Shown here: positions 36,023-45,189 of the stretch, one piece after another | Layout: each line of letters opens with the position of its first letter | How positions within the stretch are numbered: position 1 is the stretch's first letter | NCBI RefSeq assembly: GCF_021234875.1 | Contig: NZ_JAJQVM010000005.1 | Span: 62,001 to 126,000, forward strand | Direction of reading: 5' to 3' | DNA from: Marinibactrum halimedae | GTDB lineage: Bacteria; Pseudomonadota; Gammaproteobacteria; Pseudomonadales; Cellvibrionaceae | Length of the DNA: 64,000 nucleotides | Position numbers and translations under genes: made by a program | The notes under the pieces: generated by a model | The model's input: only the letters and a program-made list of their open reading frames with translations | Databases searched by the model: none | Told to the model about the DNA's origin: nothing

Positions 36023-37519
36023 TTATTTCATATTACGCTCAAGTTGACGGTAGTTGAGTGCTTCCACTAAATGTGTTGTTTGAATGTTTTCCTCACCTGA
36101 AATATCGGCAATGGTGCGAGCAACTCGCAAGGTTCGGTGGTATGCACGGGCAGAAAGGCCGAGGGTGGTCGTTGCTTTTTCGAGTAATTGCATTTGGGCA
36201 TGATCAAGGCGACAGATTTCGTCAATTTCTCTACCTGACAGCTCCGCATTGGTTTTCTGTTGCCTTTGTTTTTGGATGTCATGGGCTTGCTGAACTCGTT
36301 CTCTTACGGCTTGGCTGGGTTCTCCGGCCTCTAGGTGAGACAACTGTGTCGGCTTAATGGGAGGGACTGCAATTTGTAAGTCAATGCGATCGAGCAGCGG
36401 GCCAGAAATTTTTTGGCGGTAGCGCTTTACTCGGTCTAGGCTGCACTGACAGCGGTCGCTACCTAAGTAACCACAAGGGCAAGGGTTCATAGCCGCCACC
36501 ATTTGGAAACGGGCGGGATAGCACACTTGGGCTTGTGCCCGTGAGATGTGAATTTCCCCAGATTCGAGTGGCTCTCTGAGTACTTCAAGTACTTGTCGTT
36601 GAAATTCCGGCAGTTCGTCCAAAAATAAAACGCCGCCATGGGCCAACGAAATTTCGCCTGGTTTTGGGTGAGAACCCCCTCCCACTAACGCGACACTTGA
36701 GGCCGTGTGGTGTGGGTTGCGAAAGGGTGGCAATTGCCAGCTGCTACGAGCACTTCCTGCAACAGAATGAATGGTCGCCACTTCGAGTGCGGTGGTTTCA
36801 TTTAGGGGCGGTAGAATACCGGGCAGTCGGCTGGCAAGAAGGGTCTTGCCGGTGCCGGGAGGCCCAAAAAATAATAAGTTGTGCCCGCCAGCGGCGGCGA
36901 TTTCCAACCCCCGTTTTGCTTGATGTTGGCCTTTCACATCCGCAAGGTCTAAATAGGCGCTGGTATCGGGTTCGGAAAGGCCTTCGGAAGTCATCGGTGC
37001 AAGGGGTTTTGCATTACGTAAATGCGCGCACAGTTGCAGAAGGTTGGCCGCGCCAAAGCAGGTTAATGAGGGGATACGGCTGGCTTCTTGGGCATTTTGC
37101 AGGGGGAGATACAGCTCGGTCTGCTTATCTGCTGCCACCTTTGCAGCCGGCAGCACCCCTTTAACAGAACGTAACTCGCCATCCAGCGCTAGCTCCCCTA
37201 TAAATTCACGATTCGCCAGAGACTCAACAGGCAATTGACCGGAGGCCGCTAAAATTCCAAGTGCAATGGGTAAGTCGTAGCGACCACCTTCTTTGGGGAG
37301 GTCGGCGGGTGAGAGGTTAATGGTGATACGTCGGGTGGGAAATTCAAAGTGGCTATTCAAGAGCGCACTGCGTACGCGGTCTTTTGATTCACGAACGGCG
37401 GTTTCAGGTAACCCAACAATGTTAAGGCTGGGAAGGCCTGATGAGAGATGAACTTCAACGCGAACAAGTGGTGCGTTAACCCCAATTTGGGCACGAGTAT
37501 GGGTAATGGCGAGTGTCAC
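36023..37519 (-). CDS. comM: ComM/YifB family AAA+ ATPase
   Basis: This is a Mg-chelatase-like AAA+ protein; in Vibrio, ComM is a branch-migration helicase that helps integrate transformed DNA. The 498-residue product has an N-terminal Lon-protease-like domain (GLPSLNIVGLPETAVRESKDRV, ITINLSPADLPKEGGRYDLPIAL), Walker A (LLFFGPPGTGKTLLA), Walker B (GGVLFLDELPEF), a zinc-type Cys cluster (MNPCPCGYLGSDRCQC) and sensor regions (SGPLLDRIDLQIAV). The length is normal. Confidence 0.94.
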   Translation of the reverse strand: MTLAITHTRAQIGVNAPLVRVEVHLSSGLPSLNIVGLPETAVRESKDRVRSALLNSHFEFPTRRITINLSPADLPKEGGRYDLPIALGILAASGQLPVESLANREFIGELALDGELRSVKGVLPAAKVAADKQTELYLPLQNAQEASRIPSLTCFGAANLLQLCAHLRNAKPLAPMTSEGLSEPDTSAYLDLADVKGQHQAKRGLEIAAAGGHNLLFFGPPGTGKTLLASRLPGILPPLNETTALEVATIHSVAGSARSSWQLPPFRNPHHTASSVALVGGGSHPKPGEISLAHGGVLFLDELPEFQRQVLEVLREPLESGEIHISRAQAQVCYPARFQMVAAMNPCPCGYLGSDRCQCSLDRVKRYRQKISGPLLDRIDLQIAVPPIKPTQLSHLEAGEPSQAVRERVQQAHDIQKQRQQKTNAELSGREIDEICRLDHAQMQLLEKATTTLGLSARAYHRTLRVARTIADISGEENIQTTHLVEALNYRQLERNMK

Positions 37520-37668
37520 AGTAAATCCCTTTCTTCTTAAATGATCCTAATGGCACTCTATATTAAATTATCCATTTTCAATGTGACATAACCCATGCTT
37601 TAAAGGCCTGGCGCTCAGGAAACCTTCAATTGATTCTGGAGTGTGGATGTGAATATGCTTGGCTAATA

Positions 37669-37902
37669 CTATGGTGTAGGGTCACTGTTTGTTTTCGATA
37701 AGGTGTCTAATTGTTGCTGAGCCGCTTCTAGCCTCTGTCGAGTATGTTGTAATACAGCGGTTTGTGCATCGAATTCGCTGCGAGTGACTACGTTGTGCTT
37801 TTTCAAAATACCTTCCACTAAGCGTTGTAAAGCGGTGTTATCTGTCGGTGCTTTAACGGAGGCTAATTCGTCGGCCAATTGTTTGGCTAAGTTTTTTAAC
37901 AC
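37669..37902 (-). CDS. ubiK: Ubiquinone biosynthesis accessory factor UbiK (BMFP family)
   Basis: UbiK is a small coiled-coil protein that assists the cytosolic ubiquinone-making complex. I start it at GTG 37902 because GGAG lies six bases upstream and the product then begins LKNLAKQLADELASV, as BMFP proteins do; the open frame back to 37986 would add 28 non-family residues. The core is TALQRLVEGILKKHNVVTRSEFDAQ, followed by a C-terminal coiled coil (LQHTRQRLEAAQQQLDTL). The product is 77 residues. It lies near comM and glnK as in Pseudomonas. Confidence 0.88.
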   Translation of the reverse strand: MLKNLAKQLADELASVKAPTDNTALQRLVEGILKKHNVVTRSEFDAQTAVLQHTRQRLEAAQQQLDTLSKTNSDPTP

Positions 37903-38184
37903 GTTGATCTCCAAAGATAAGGGCAGAGTCATAGTCTCAATTATGGAGACTGATTTGTCACGAATACGGAGTTTTACTGTCGTCAAGCCTATTTATGGTG
38001 CGAAAAAAAACCTTTGTGCTCCAGAAAAGTGAAAATTGAGCACGGAAAGGAGGTTCGTGTTCTTTTAAGTTTAACAAAATTCGACCTTTATTTGGTTTCA
38101 ATGCGTACTATCGCACTATTGAATTTATCTTATTAGTTTTTTAGATCACTTTTCGCGCCAATTTTGTTAACGCCTATTTTTTGT

Positions 38185-38199
38185 GCACTTCTTTGGTGT
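38185..38199. promoter_or_regulatory. NtrC-type binding site 1
   Basis: GCACTTCTTTGGTGT matches the NtrC consensus GCAC-N6-GGTGC at eight of nine fixed positions; only the last C is T. Confidence 0.65.
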
Positions 38200-38227
38200 T
38201 TATTCCTGCCCCCACTGGTGATTAAAT

Positions 38228-38242
38228 GCAATTTAATGGTGC
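38228..38242. promoter_or_regulatory. NtrC-type binding site 2
   Basis: GCAATTTAATGGTGC matches GCAC-N6-GGTGC at eight of nine fixed positions. It lies 43 bp (about four helical turns) downstream of site 1, on the same DNA face. Confidence 0.65.
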
Positions 38243-38318
38243 GCGTATCTCTGCTTGCCTTCTATCTTTTTCTTTTCAATGGCGTTAAGTGCTTGTTTAT
38301 TAGTTATTTTCCCTAAGC

Positions 38319-38334
38319 TGGCATGTGTTCTGCA
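38319..38334 (+). promoter_or_regulatory. Sigma-54 (-24/-12) promoter
   Basis: TGGCATGTGTTCTGCA has the invariant GG and GC separated by exactly ten bases and resembles TGGCAC-N5-TTGCA. The transcript would start near 38345, about 90 bp before the porin ATG. It implies control by NtrC under nitrogen limitation. Confidence 0.75.
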
Positions 38335-38434
38335 CTTTGTCCTCCGAGTGATGGGTGAGCGCAAACCTGTGCTCATCCATGACTTTGCTTTTTTTAAAAA
38401 TTAAATAATCGAAAGCACCCTCTTGGAGAAACAC

Positions 38435-39175
38435 ATGAACTACAAAAAAAAAGCGGCTGCCTTAGTGTTAGCTGCAACGTCTTTAGGTGTAAACGCTTCC
38501 TTCGCGGAAGTTTCTGCAAACGTTAGTGTAACCAACAATTACATTTGGCGAGGGTTAACTCAGACCAGAAATGAAGCCGCTGTTCAAGGTGGTATTGATT
38601 TCGCATCAGATAGTGGCTTTTACGTTGGCACATGGGCATCTAACGTAAGTTATGCCTCTGAAGATAACTTTTCTTATGAGCATGATATTTATTTCGGCTT
38701 TAGCGGTGAAGCTGGAAGTGTTAGTTATGACGTTGGTTATCTCTACTACAACTACGACGATGCAGCCGAGTTTGACTTCGGAGAAGTTTATGGTTCGTTG
38801 GGCGTTGGTGGTTTCAGTGCGACACTATATGTGCTTGCGAATACAGAGGCTGAAGAAGGAGATGATCAAGACTTTGGTGCTGGTGAAGCTTTTTACGCCT
38901 CTTTAGATTATGGCTTTGAGGTAGGGAATGGCTTTGAAATTGGATTGCATGCTGGATACCACGATGGTGATTTCAATGAGGCGTTTAATGGAGTACCTGA
39001 CAGCTATGTGGATTACAACTTTAGTATTTCTAAAGGTGATTTCAGTTTCATGATTACTGATACCGATTTAGATGATGTAGAGATTGACCCAATTCTTTCT
39101 GATCTTGGTGTTGTTGATTATTTAGATAACGATGAAATGAAATTTGTCGTTAGCTGGGGTATGACGATCCAATAA
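38435..39175 (+). CDS. TorF family putative porin (TIGR02001)
   Basis: This predicted outer-membrane protein has 246 residues. ATG 38435 is preceded by TTGGAG. The signal peptide is KKKAAALVLAATSLGVNASFA, with mature start EVSANVSVTNNYIWRGLTQT, a typical TIGR02001 opening. Alternating Tyr/Phe/Gly beta strands follow (SVSYDVGYLYYNYDD, LGVGGFSATLYVLANTE, FEIGLHAGYHDGDF), and the last strand is MKFVVSWGMTIQ. It is the first gene after the sigma-54 promoter and lies ahead of glnK-amtB, so a role in passing nitrogen compounds is inferred. Substrate unknown. Confidence 0.85.
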   Translation: MNYKKKAAALVLAATSLGVNASFAEVSANVSVTNNYIWRGLTQTRNEAAVQGGIDFASDSGFYVGTWASNVSYASEDNFSYEHDIYFGFSGEAGSVSYDVGYLYYNYDDAAEFDFGEVYGSLGVGGFSATLYVLANTEAEEGDDQDFGAGEAFYASLDYGFEVGNGFEIGLHAGYHDGDFNEAFNGVPDSYVDYNFSISKGDFSFMITDTDLDDVEIDPILSDLGVVDYLDNDEMKFVVSWGMTIQ

Positions 39176-39290
39176 AATAGGTCATTTGTATCAATGAGGT
39201 TTCTTTCGGGCTTGTCCAGACGAAACCTCTGTGGTGCATGATTGAACATTGATAGGCTCTGCTGTTTTGTGACGGTAGATAAATGAATAG

Positions 39291-39641
<351 letters not shown>

Positions 39642-39692
39642 CGGACTTGTCCGACTTCACTTTAATAATGTAAATACTTTCGGAGAGCTGCT

Positions 39693-40955
39693 ATGGAAAA
39701 TAGTGTTTTAGAATTGCAGTACGCCATGGACACCTTCTACTTTTTGGTCTGTGGTGCTTTAGTCATGTGGATGGCAGCGGGTTTTGCCATGCTAGAGGCT
39801 GGTTTAGTTCGGTCTAAAAATACAACAGAAATTTTAACCAAGAATGTCGCGCTATTTGCGATAGCCTGTACCATGTATTTAGTTTGTGGTTACGAATTAA
39901 TGTACGGCGGCGGTTACTTCTTGCAAGGTATTGTCACTGACGGTGCCGAATCTATGGAAGGCTTAAAAGACGCTGTATTGGCTGAGTTTGCTGGCGAAGA
40001 CGCCAATGCGTATTCAAATGCCTCAGACTTTTTCTTCCAGGTTGTATTTGTTGCCACAGCCATGTCGATTGTTTCCGGTGCGGTGGCTGAGCGTATGAAA
40101 CTGTGGGCGTTCTTAGCCTTTGCGGTTGTGATGACAGGTCTGATTTACCCTATCGAGGGTGGATGGACTTGGGGCGGTAATTCTGTATTTGGCTTGTTTG
40201 AGCTGAGTTACAGTGATTACGCCGGTTCTGGTATTGTGCATATGGCCGGTGCTGCCGCCGCGTTAGCGGGTGTATTGGTGCTTGGTCCACGTGCAGGCAA
40301 ATACGGTAAGAATGGTGAAATTAACGCGATTCCTGGTGCTAATTTACCTTTGGCAGCGTTAGGTACCTTCATTCTTTGGATGGGGTGGTTCGGGTTTAAC
40401 GGTGGTTCAACCTTATCTCTGGACAGCGTGAGTGCAGCCAACGAAGTAGCGGTCGTATTCTTGAATACCAATGCAGCGGCTTCTGGTGGTTTAATTGCGG
40501 CACTGATTGTTGCGCGTTTTATGTTTGGTAAAGCTGATCTCACTATGGCACTCAATGGTGCACTGGCGGGCCTCGTTGCCATTACGGCAGAACCAGCAGA
40601 CCCAACGCCATTGCTCGCTACCATCATCGGTATGATTGGTGGTGTTATCGTTGTCTTTAGTATTATTGCCTTAGATAAATTAAAAATTGATGATCCTGTT
40701 GGTGCCATTTCTGTTCATGGTGTTGTGGGTATTTGGGGTGTGTTGGCAGTATTGCTTTCAGACTCTGATGCAACCTTCGTTGGGCAAGTGGTGGGTATGT
40801 TGACCATCTTTGTTTGGGTATTTGCTACCTCATTCGTGGTTTGGTTGGCATTAAAAGCCATTATGGGTATCCGGGTTTCTGAAGAAGAAGAATTCGACGG
40901 TGTGGATATTTCAGAATGTGGTATGGAAGCTTACCCAGAATTTACGGGCAAGTAA
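39693..40955 (+). CDS. amtB: Ammonium transporter AmtB
   Basis: This is an inner-membrane trimeric ammonium channel of 420 residues with about eleven membrane helices. The conserved pore His pair is in GIVHMAGAAAALAG and VGAISVHGVVGIWG. Other Amt marks are MLEAGLVRSKNTTEILTKN and LWMGWFGFNGGS. Unlike E. coli AmtB it has no cleavable signal peptide and starts straight into the first helix (MENSVLELQYAMDTFYFLVC). Its short cytoplasmic tail (SEEEEFDGVDISECGMEAYPE) resembles other Amt proteins. GlnK genes lie on both sides. Confidence 0.96.
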   Translation: MENSVLELQYAMDTFYFLVCGALVMWMAAGFAMLEAGLVRSKNTTEILTKNVALFAIACTMYLVCGYELMYGGGYFLQGIVTDGAESMEGLKDAVLAEFAGEDANAYSNASDFFFQVVFVATAMSIVSGAVAERMKLWAFLAFAVVMTGLIYPIEGGWTWGGNSVFGLFELSYSDYAGSGIVHMAGAAAALAGVLVLGPRAGKYGKNGEINAIPGANLPLAALGTFILWMGWFGFNGGSTLSLDSVSAANEVAVVFLNTNAAASGGLIAALIVARFMFGKADLTMALNGALAGLVAITAEPADPTPLLATIIGMIGGVIVVFSIIALDKLKIDDPVGAISVHGVVGIWGVLAVLLSDSDATFVGQVVGMLTIFVWVFATSFVVWLALKAIMGIRVSEEEEFDGVDISECGMEAYPEFTGK

Positions 40956-40962
40956 TCGTTTC

Positions 40963-41024
40963 TTAGGTAAGTAACATTCTCTTGTGTAAGTAACTTTCGT
41001 TCGTATAAGTAGTTTTTTGTATTG
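40963..41024. repeat. Degenerate direct repeats after amtB
   Basis: Three imperfect copies of a GTAAGTAACxTTC-like unit follow the amtB stop at about 20-bp spacing and run up to the terminator. The purpose is unknown; it may be only decayed slippage sequence. Confidence 0.4.
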
Positions 41025-41037
41025 ATATTTACACAAT

Positions 41038-41072
41038 CAAAAACCGCAGCATTATGTTGCGGTTTTTTTTCG
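41038..41072 (+). terminator. Terminator after amtB
   Basis: The hairpin AACCGCAGCA-TTA-TGTTGCGGTT (one G-T pair, 3-base loop) is followed by eight T. It separates amtB from the second glnK gene, which therefore needs its own promoter. Confidence 0.92.
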
Positions 41073-41249
41073 TGTCTTTTTTGCCTTTTTACCGTGGTAA
41101 TGTGGCAATAGATGTAACAGCAGTGATATACATCAAAAATTATTGAGAATTGGCGCTGCGAATAGCGGACTCTTTTTCATTCTCGTTTGTGATAATGATA
41201 AGGTTGAGGTAGATTTCATAGTTACGGTTACACTAAAAAGTGAACATAA

Positions 41250-41621
<372 letters not shown>

Positions 41622-41704
41622 CCTCTTCCCTCTCTCAGAATTCTGTTTCATATTGGCTCTTTTAACAGCGGATAATAGAAGCCGTTCCTAAAACAATTTT
41701 ACAA

Positions 41705-41783
41705 CATGGTTTTTGCGACATGCTTTTGTGGCATGTTTTTGTGGCATGTTTTTGTGGCATGTTTTTGTGACCTGTTTTTGTGA
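41705..41783. repeat. 13-bp tandem repeat, about six copies
   Basis: The unit CATGTTTTTGTGG occurs in tandem from 41705. The first copy is 14 bp and divergent, copies three and four are identical, and the others differ by one or two bases. It lies outside any gene, 83 bp after the second PII gene. Confidence 0.9.
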
Positions 41784-41786
41784 CAT

Positions 41787-41818
41787 AGCGGTTATGAAAC
41801 AGCGGTTATGAAACAGCG
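41787..41818. repeat. 14-bp tandem repeat
   Basis: Two perfect copies of AGCGGTTATGAAAC plus four bases of a third follow directly after the 13-bp repeat block. Confidence 0.88.
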
Positions 41819-42188
41819 CATGAAGGAAACCATGTTGTCCTGCTTCAATGTATTTTTGCCTCTCTTCGACGTATTTTCACTTCTCTATATTTTACAGCGT
41901 CATCTCTGATTCATCGTCATTAAGATGTCACAATCACACTTTAAAAGTGACTTTCATAGGCAGTGTTACCCGAATTGTTTCGCGTTTTGTTACGGGTTTT
42001 CTCAGTGTTTTAGGTTGTTGGTTTTTTAATAACTAAGCAATTCACAAAACTCAAAAAATTAGTCAGAAATAACCTAAAAACTGAAATAAAAAATCTTTGG
42101 TGATAGGGGATTTTAGACTATAAATATCCTCGTCGGCGCCTGTAATGGCGGATTGCGTTTAAATGTAATTACAGAGGTTAAAATAAAC

Positions 42189-42458
42189 ATGGCTAGTGAA
42201 GCGACTTCTGAATACGATGACGACGTTATCGGTTCTGTAGAGACGGATGAACCCAATACAGATTCCGTGACTACTGCAGCGAAGGAAGATTATATGGACG
42301 ATCACAGCGTGAGCGCGAAAGAAATCGAACGCAGTGAACTGCAAAAACAAATAGACGAATTCTTGTCTCGTGGCGGGAAAATCACGGAGGTAGAGCCAAA
42401 CGTAACGGCTGACCCTCCACAAAAGCCCAGTAGTAATTATGGCAGCCGCCCTATTTAA
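42189..42458 (+). CDS. sutA: SutA-like RNA polymerase-binding regulator
   Basis: SutA of Pseudomonas aeruginosa is a small acidic, partly disordered protein that binds RNA polymerase and promotes transcription during slow growth. Here the 89-residue product has an acidic, disordered N-terminus (EYDDDVIGSVETDEP), a short helix (AKEIERSELQKQIDEFLSRGG) and a C-terminus (ITEVEPNVTADPPQKPSSNY then GSRPI) that closely matches SutA. ATG 42189 is preferred over the open frame from 42153 because of the GAGG upstream and the family start. It is convergent with xerC. Confidence 0.85.
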   Translation: MASEATSEYDDDVIGSVETDEPNTDSVTTAAKEDYMDDHSVSAKEIERSELQKQIDEFLSRGGKITEVEPNVTADPPQKPSSNYGSRPI

Positions 42459-42612
42459 CGAAGGCACTCACATTTTACATAAGTAAATCAAACTTGTTCT
42501 GAGGCTTACCTTATTAAAGTGGACTCAGGGCGGGGGGTGTTTTTTATGATTTATTTATTGTGTCTTAATTTTTTTATTCTTTAGATATGAATAGCGGATG
42601 GACGTGCTGATT

Positions 42613-43575
42613 TTATTTTCCAAGCGTCTCATCGTCAGTGTGTTGTTTATCGGCCAGTTCAGCCGATTGACCTGATCGATTGGCTCTGGGATGGGCGGCG
42701 TCATATACCTTGGCTAAATGTTGAAAATCCAAGTGTGTATAAATTTGTGTTGTTGAAATATTGGCGTGGCCCAGTAATTCTTGTACCGCACGTAAATCTC
42801 CGCTGCTTTCGAGCATGTGACTGGCGAAGGAATGGCGCAACATATGCGGGTGGAGTGGCTTATCTAACGAATGTGTTTGGCTGGCCTGTTGCAGTCGAGC
42901 TTGAACATTACGTTGGCTGATGCGCGTGCCTCGCTGTGATACAAACAGCGCGAGTTCTTCTGAACTTGCCCACCGAGTGCGAACAGCGAGCCAGCGTTGA
43001 AGACTTTCTATGGCTTTCTCACCAACGGGCAACAGTCGTGTTTTTTGGCCTTTACCCACCACAGTAATCAGTTCTTGAGAAAAATCGATATCACCCACAT
43101 TGCAATTCACCAGCTCGGTTAATCGCAATCCACTTGAGTAAAACAGTTCGCAAATGGCCTTATCTCGTAATTCGATGGGAGTTGAATCGCGCGGCGCATC
43201 CAGAAATTGTTGGGCTTGATCGATGTCCAATAATTTAGGCAACGTTTTGGGAGCTTTGGGGCCAGAAAGTGTGTGGGCGGGGTTGTGTTCAATCCATTGT
43301 TGGCGACAACAGTAGTGAAACAGGTTTTTTACTGCCGATAACCATCGTTGCAGGCTCTTGGCAGAAAGTCCTTCTTGCCGCTGGTGGGCCATGGCATGGC
43401 GGAGATTATGCGGGGTAATGTCTGCCACCACCCCAGAAAAGTCTGTCTCTGTCAGTGTTCGGTGTAACCGTTTCAGGTCACGCCGATAGGCATCTACTGT
43501 GTGTGGGGAGGCTTGTTTAACGGTCACGAGATGATCCAGGTAGGCCTCGATACAGTCTTCCAGCATTATTGCCAC
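42613..43575 (-). CDS. xerC: Tyrosine recombinase XerC
   Basis: XerC, with XerD, resolves chromosome dimers at dif. GTG 43575 is chosen because AAGGA lies seven bases upstream and the product then begins AIMLEDCIEAYLDHL; the open frame to 43647 runs into the upstream DUF484 gene. The N-terminal SAM-like domain (PHTVDAYRRDLKRLHRTL) and the catalytic domain are complete: Arg in SSGLRLTELVN, Lys in VVGKGQKTRLLP, HMLRHSFASHML, GHANISTTQIYTHL with the nucleophile Tyr. It is 320 residues. Its dapF-DUF484-xerC order is standard and it is not a mobile integrase. Confidence 0.95.
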   Translation of the reverse strand: MAIMLEDCIEAYLDHLVTVKQASPHTVDAYRRDLKRLHRTLTETDFSGVVADITPHNLRHAMAHQRQEGLSAKSLQRWLSAVKNLFHYCCRQQWIEHNPAHTLSGPKAPKTLPKLLDIDQAQQFLDAPRDSTPIELRDKAICELFYSSGLRLTELVNCNVGDIDFSQELITVVGKGQKTRLLPVGEKAIESLQRWLAVRTRWASSEELALFVSQRGTRISQRNVQARLQQASQTHSLDKPLHPHMLRHSFASHMLESSGDLRAVQELLGHANISTTQIYTHLDFQHLAKVYDAAHPRANRSGQSAELADKQHTDDETLGK

Positions 43576-43600
43576 AGGTAGATCCTTTTCACCTTCAAAG

Positions 43601-44290
43601 CTAGCTCGGTATTTTATCGGGCAGCACCCGGTTAAGCACATCGGCAATGTAACTCAAAAATATGGTGCCCATGCTAGAGCGATAATAATCGGGGTCAGAA
43701 TTCCCGATGGCCAGTAACCCTAAACGCTGACCATGTACTAAGGGGGCTACTGCCGCCGAGCCAATGTCGTTAATGTTTTTTGGGAAAAGCAGTGCGAGTT
43801 CGTTTTCGGGTAAATGCCCACACACAGCTTTATTCAATGGCAATAAACGGGGGAAGCAACGGCGCATATCGTTTAATGCCATTACTTGTGCTAACCCAGA
43901 ATTAATACTGCTGGGGTTACCAATGAGTATCAAACTGGTAAATTGAATATTGAATTCATTTTCGAAGCTATAAAAAATGGCGTCGATGATGTCACCAATA
44001 TCTCTTGCTTCCAGCAGTGTTAACACTAAGCGCCGTGTTTTATCAAATAAGGCATCATTTTTACGCGCGTTGTCGATGAAGATATCGAGGCGTTTGCGCA
44101 TATCCATTGTTCGCTCACGCAACACCGAAACTTGGCGTTCAACGAGAGAAACGGCTTTACCACTTTCGTGGGGTAAGCGGATATCGTTCAGTAAATATTG
44201 ATGGTTGATGAAAAATTCTGGGTTTTCGCGCAGATATTCAGCAACCTCTTCTGCGCGCAAGCTTTGAGTCTGATCGACACTCTCGGTCAT
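43601..44290 (-). CDS. DUF484 family protein
   Basis: This is a cytoplasmic protein of the DUF484 family, conserved between dapF and xerC in gammaproteobacteria. The 229 residues contain an N-terminal helical part ([40 protein letters not shown]) and a GAF-like C-terminal domain ([43 protein letters not shown]). ATG 44290 overlaps the dapF stop (ATGA), so it is translationally coupled. No function is established. Confidence 0.9.
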   Translation of the reverse strand: MTESVDQTQSLRAEEVAEYLRENPEFFINHQYLLNDIRLPHESGKAVSLVERQVSVLRERTMDMRKRLDIFIDNARKNDALFDKTRRLVLTLLEARDIGDIIDAIFYSFENEFNIQFTSLILIGNPSSINSGLAQVMALNDMRRCFPRLLPLNKAVCGHLPENELALLFPKNINDIGSAAVAPLVHGQRLGLLAIGNSDPDYYRSSMGTIFLSYIADVLNRVLPDKIPS

Positions 44291-45117
44291 AATCGAATTT
44301 GTCCGTGATAAACCGTCGTTGCTGGGCCTGTCATCAGTACTGGGGTATCGGGCCCTTGCCACTGAATGGTTAAGCTCCCACCAGGGAGGTTAACTTTCAC
44401 ATTTGAGTCTAACAAGTTCTGTAAGCACCCTGCTACTACTGCGGCGCATGCTCCGGTACCGCAAGCCAAGGTTTCACCCGCGCCACGTTCAAAAACCCGC
44501 AGGTTAATTTCACCTCGGTGGATGACTTCCATAAAGCCAACATTAACGCGTTTCGGAAAGCGGGGGTGTGTTTCAATGGCCGCGCCGATGGTCTCTACCT
44601 CTGCTGTTTCCGTGCTTCCGACCGTCAGTACGGCGTGGGGGTTGCCCATGGAAACGGCACCAATGGTGTACTGGATACCGTTATGTTCGAGTGGGTAGTG
44701 GGTCGCTTGCTCGGCAGCGGTAAACGGAATGTGTTCGGGGTTTAAAACGGGAATACCCATGTCAACGGTGACCTCACCGTTGTTCTGCAAGTGCAGTGTC
44801 ATTTTACCGTTGGCGGTTTCGACACGGATCGATGAGCGGCCAGTGAGCTTTCGATCGGTAACAAACTTTGCGAAACAGCGTGCACCATTCCCGCAGTTTT
44901 CCACTTCTGAACCATCGGCATTAAAGATTCGGTAGCGAAAGTCCACATCGGGTGATGAGGGAATTTCTACCAATAAAATCTGATCGCAGCCAACACCGAA
45001 GCGTCGATCTGCAATGGCTCTTACGCGCTTTTCATCCAATAGAACACGTTGACTGATCGCATCGATAACAACAAAGTCGTTGCCTAAGCCATGCATTTTA
45101 GTGAATTTAAGGCGCAT
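44287..45117 (-). CDS. dapF: Diaminopimelate epimerase DapF
   Basis: This enzyme converts LL- to meso-diaminopimelate for lysine and peptidoglycan. The two catalytic Cys lie in [15 protein letters not shown] and [14 protein letters not shown]. Other family marks are [16 protein letters not shown] and [14 protein letters not shown]. It is 276 residues, the normal length, 72 bp downstream of lysA in the same transcription direction. Confidence 0.97.
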   Translation of the reverse strand: MRLKFTKMHGLGNDFVVIDAISQRVLLDEKRVRAIADRRFGVGCDQILLVEIPSSPDVDFRYRIFNADGSEVENCGNGARCFAKFVTDRKLTGRSSIRVETANGKMTLHLQNNGEVTVDMGIPVLNPEHIPFTAAEQATHYPLEHNGIQYTIGAVSMGNPHAVLTVGSTETAEVETIGAAIETHPRFPKRVNVGFMEVIHRGEINLRVFERGAGETLACGTGACAAVVAGCLQNLLDSNVKVNLPGGSLTIQWQGPDTPVLMTGPATTVYHGQIRL

Positions 45118-45189
45118 ATAAGTCTCTCTTGGTCGTTTCTTTGGTAGACGTATGGGAAAGGGCGTATGCTCAATATGTGAGCACCCCTT

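Larger units (their letters stand above)
37987..38434 (+). promoter_or_regulatory. Nitrogen control region upstream of porin-glnK-amtB
   Basis: This spacer of about 450 bp has no gene but holds two NtrC-type sites and one sigma-54 promoter, listed separately. Their order and spacing (activator sites 80-135 bp before the -24 element, about 43 bp apart centre to centre) match classic NtrC-dependent glnK promoters. Confidence 0.7.
41622..42188. other. 567-bp spacer between second PII gene and sutA
   Basis: No convincing gene is present; the small open frame at 41848-42036 has no ribosome site and no recognisable sequence. The front half is filled with two short tandem repeats, listed separately. 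The promoter of sutA should be in the AT-rich second half. Confidence 0.5.

Noticed and set aside
41705-41818. Short repeats as a CRISPR array
   Set aside because: Units of 13-14 bp are directly adjacent with no spacers, and no cas genes are present.
41848-42036. 62-residue open frame before sutA
   Set aside because: Phe/Ser-rich translation of AT-rich DNA, no ribosome site and no conserved pattern.
42613-43575. Tyrosine recombinase as sign of a mobile element
   Set aside because: The gene order dapF-DUF484-xerC, the length and the motifs show housekeeping XerC; there are no attachment repeats or cargo genes.
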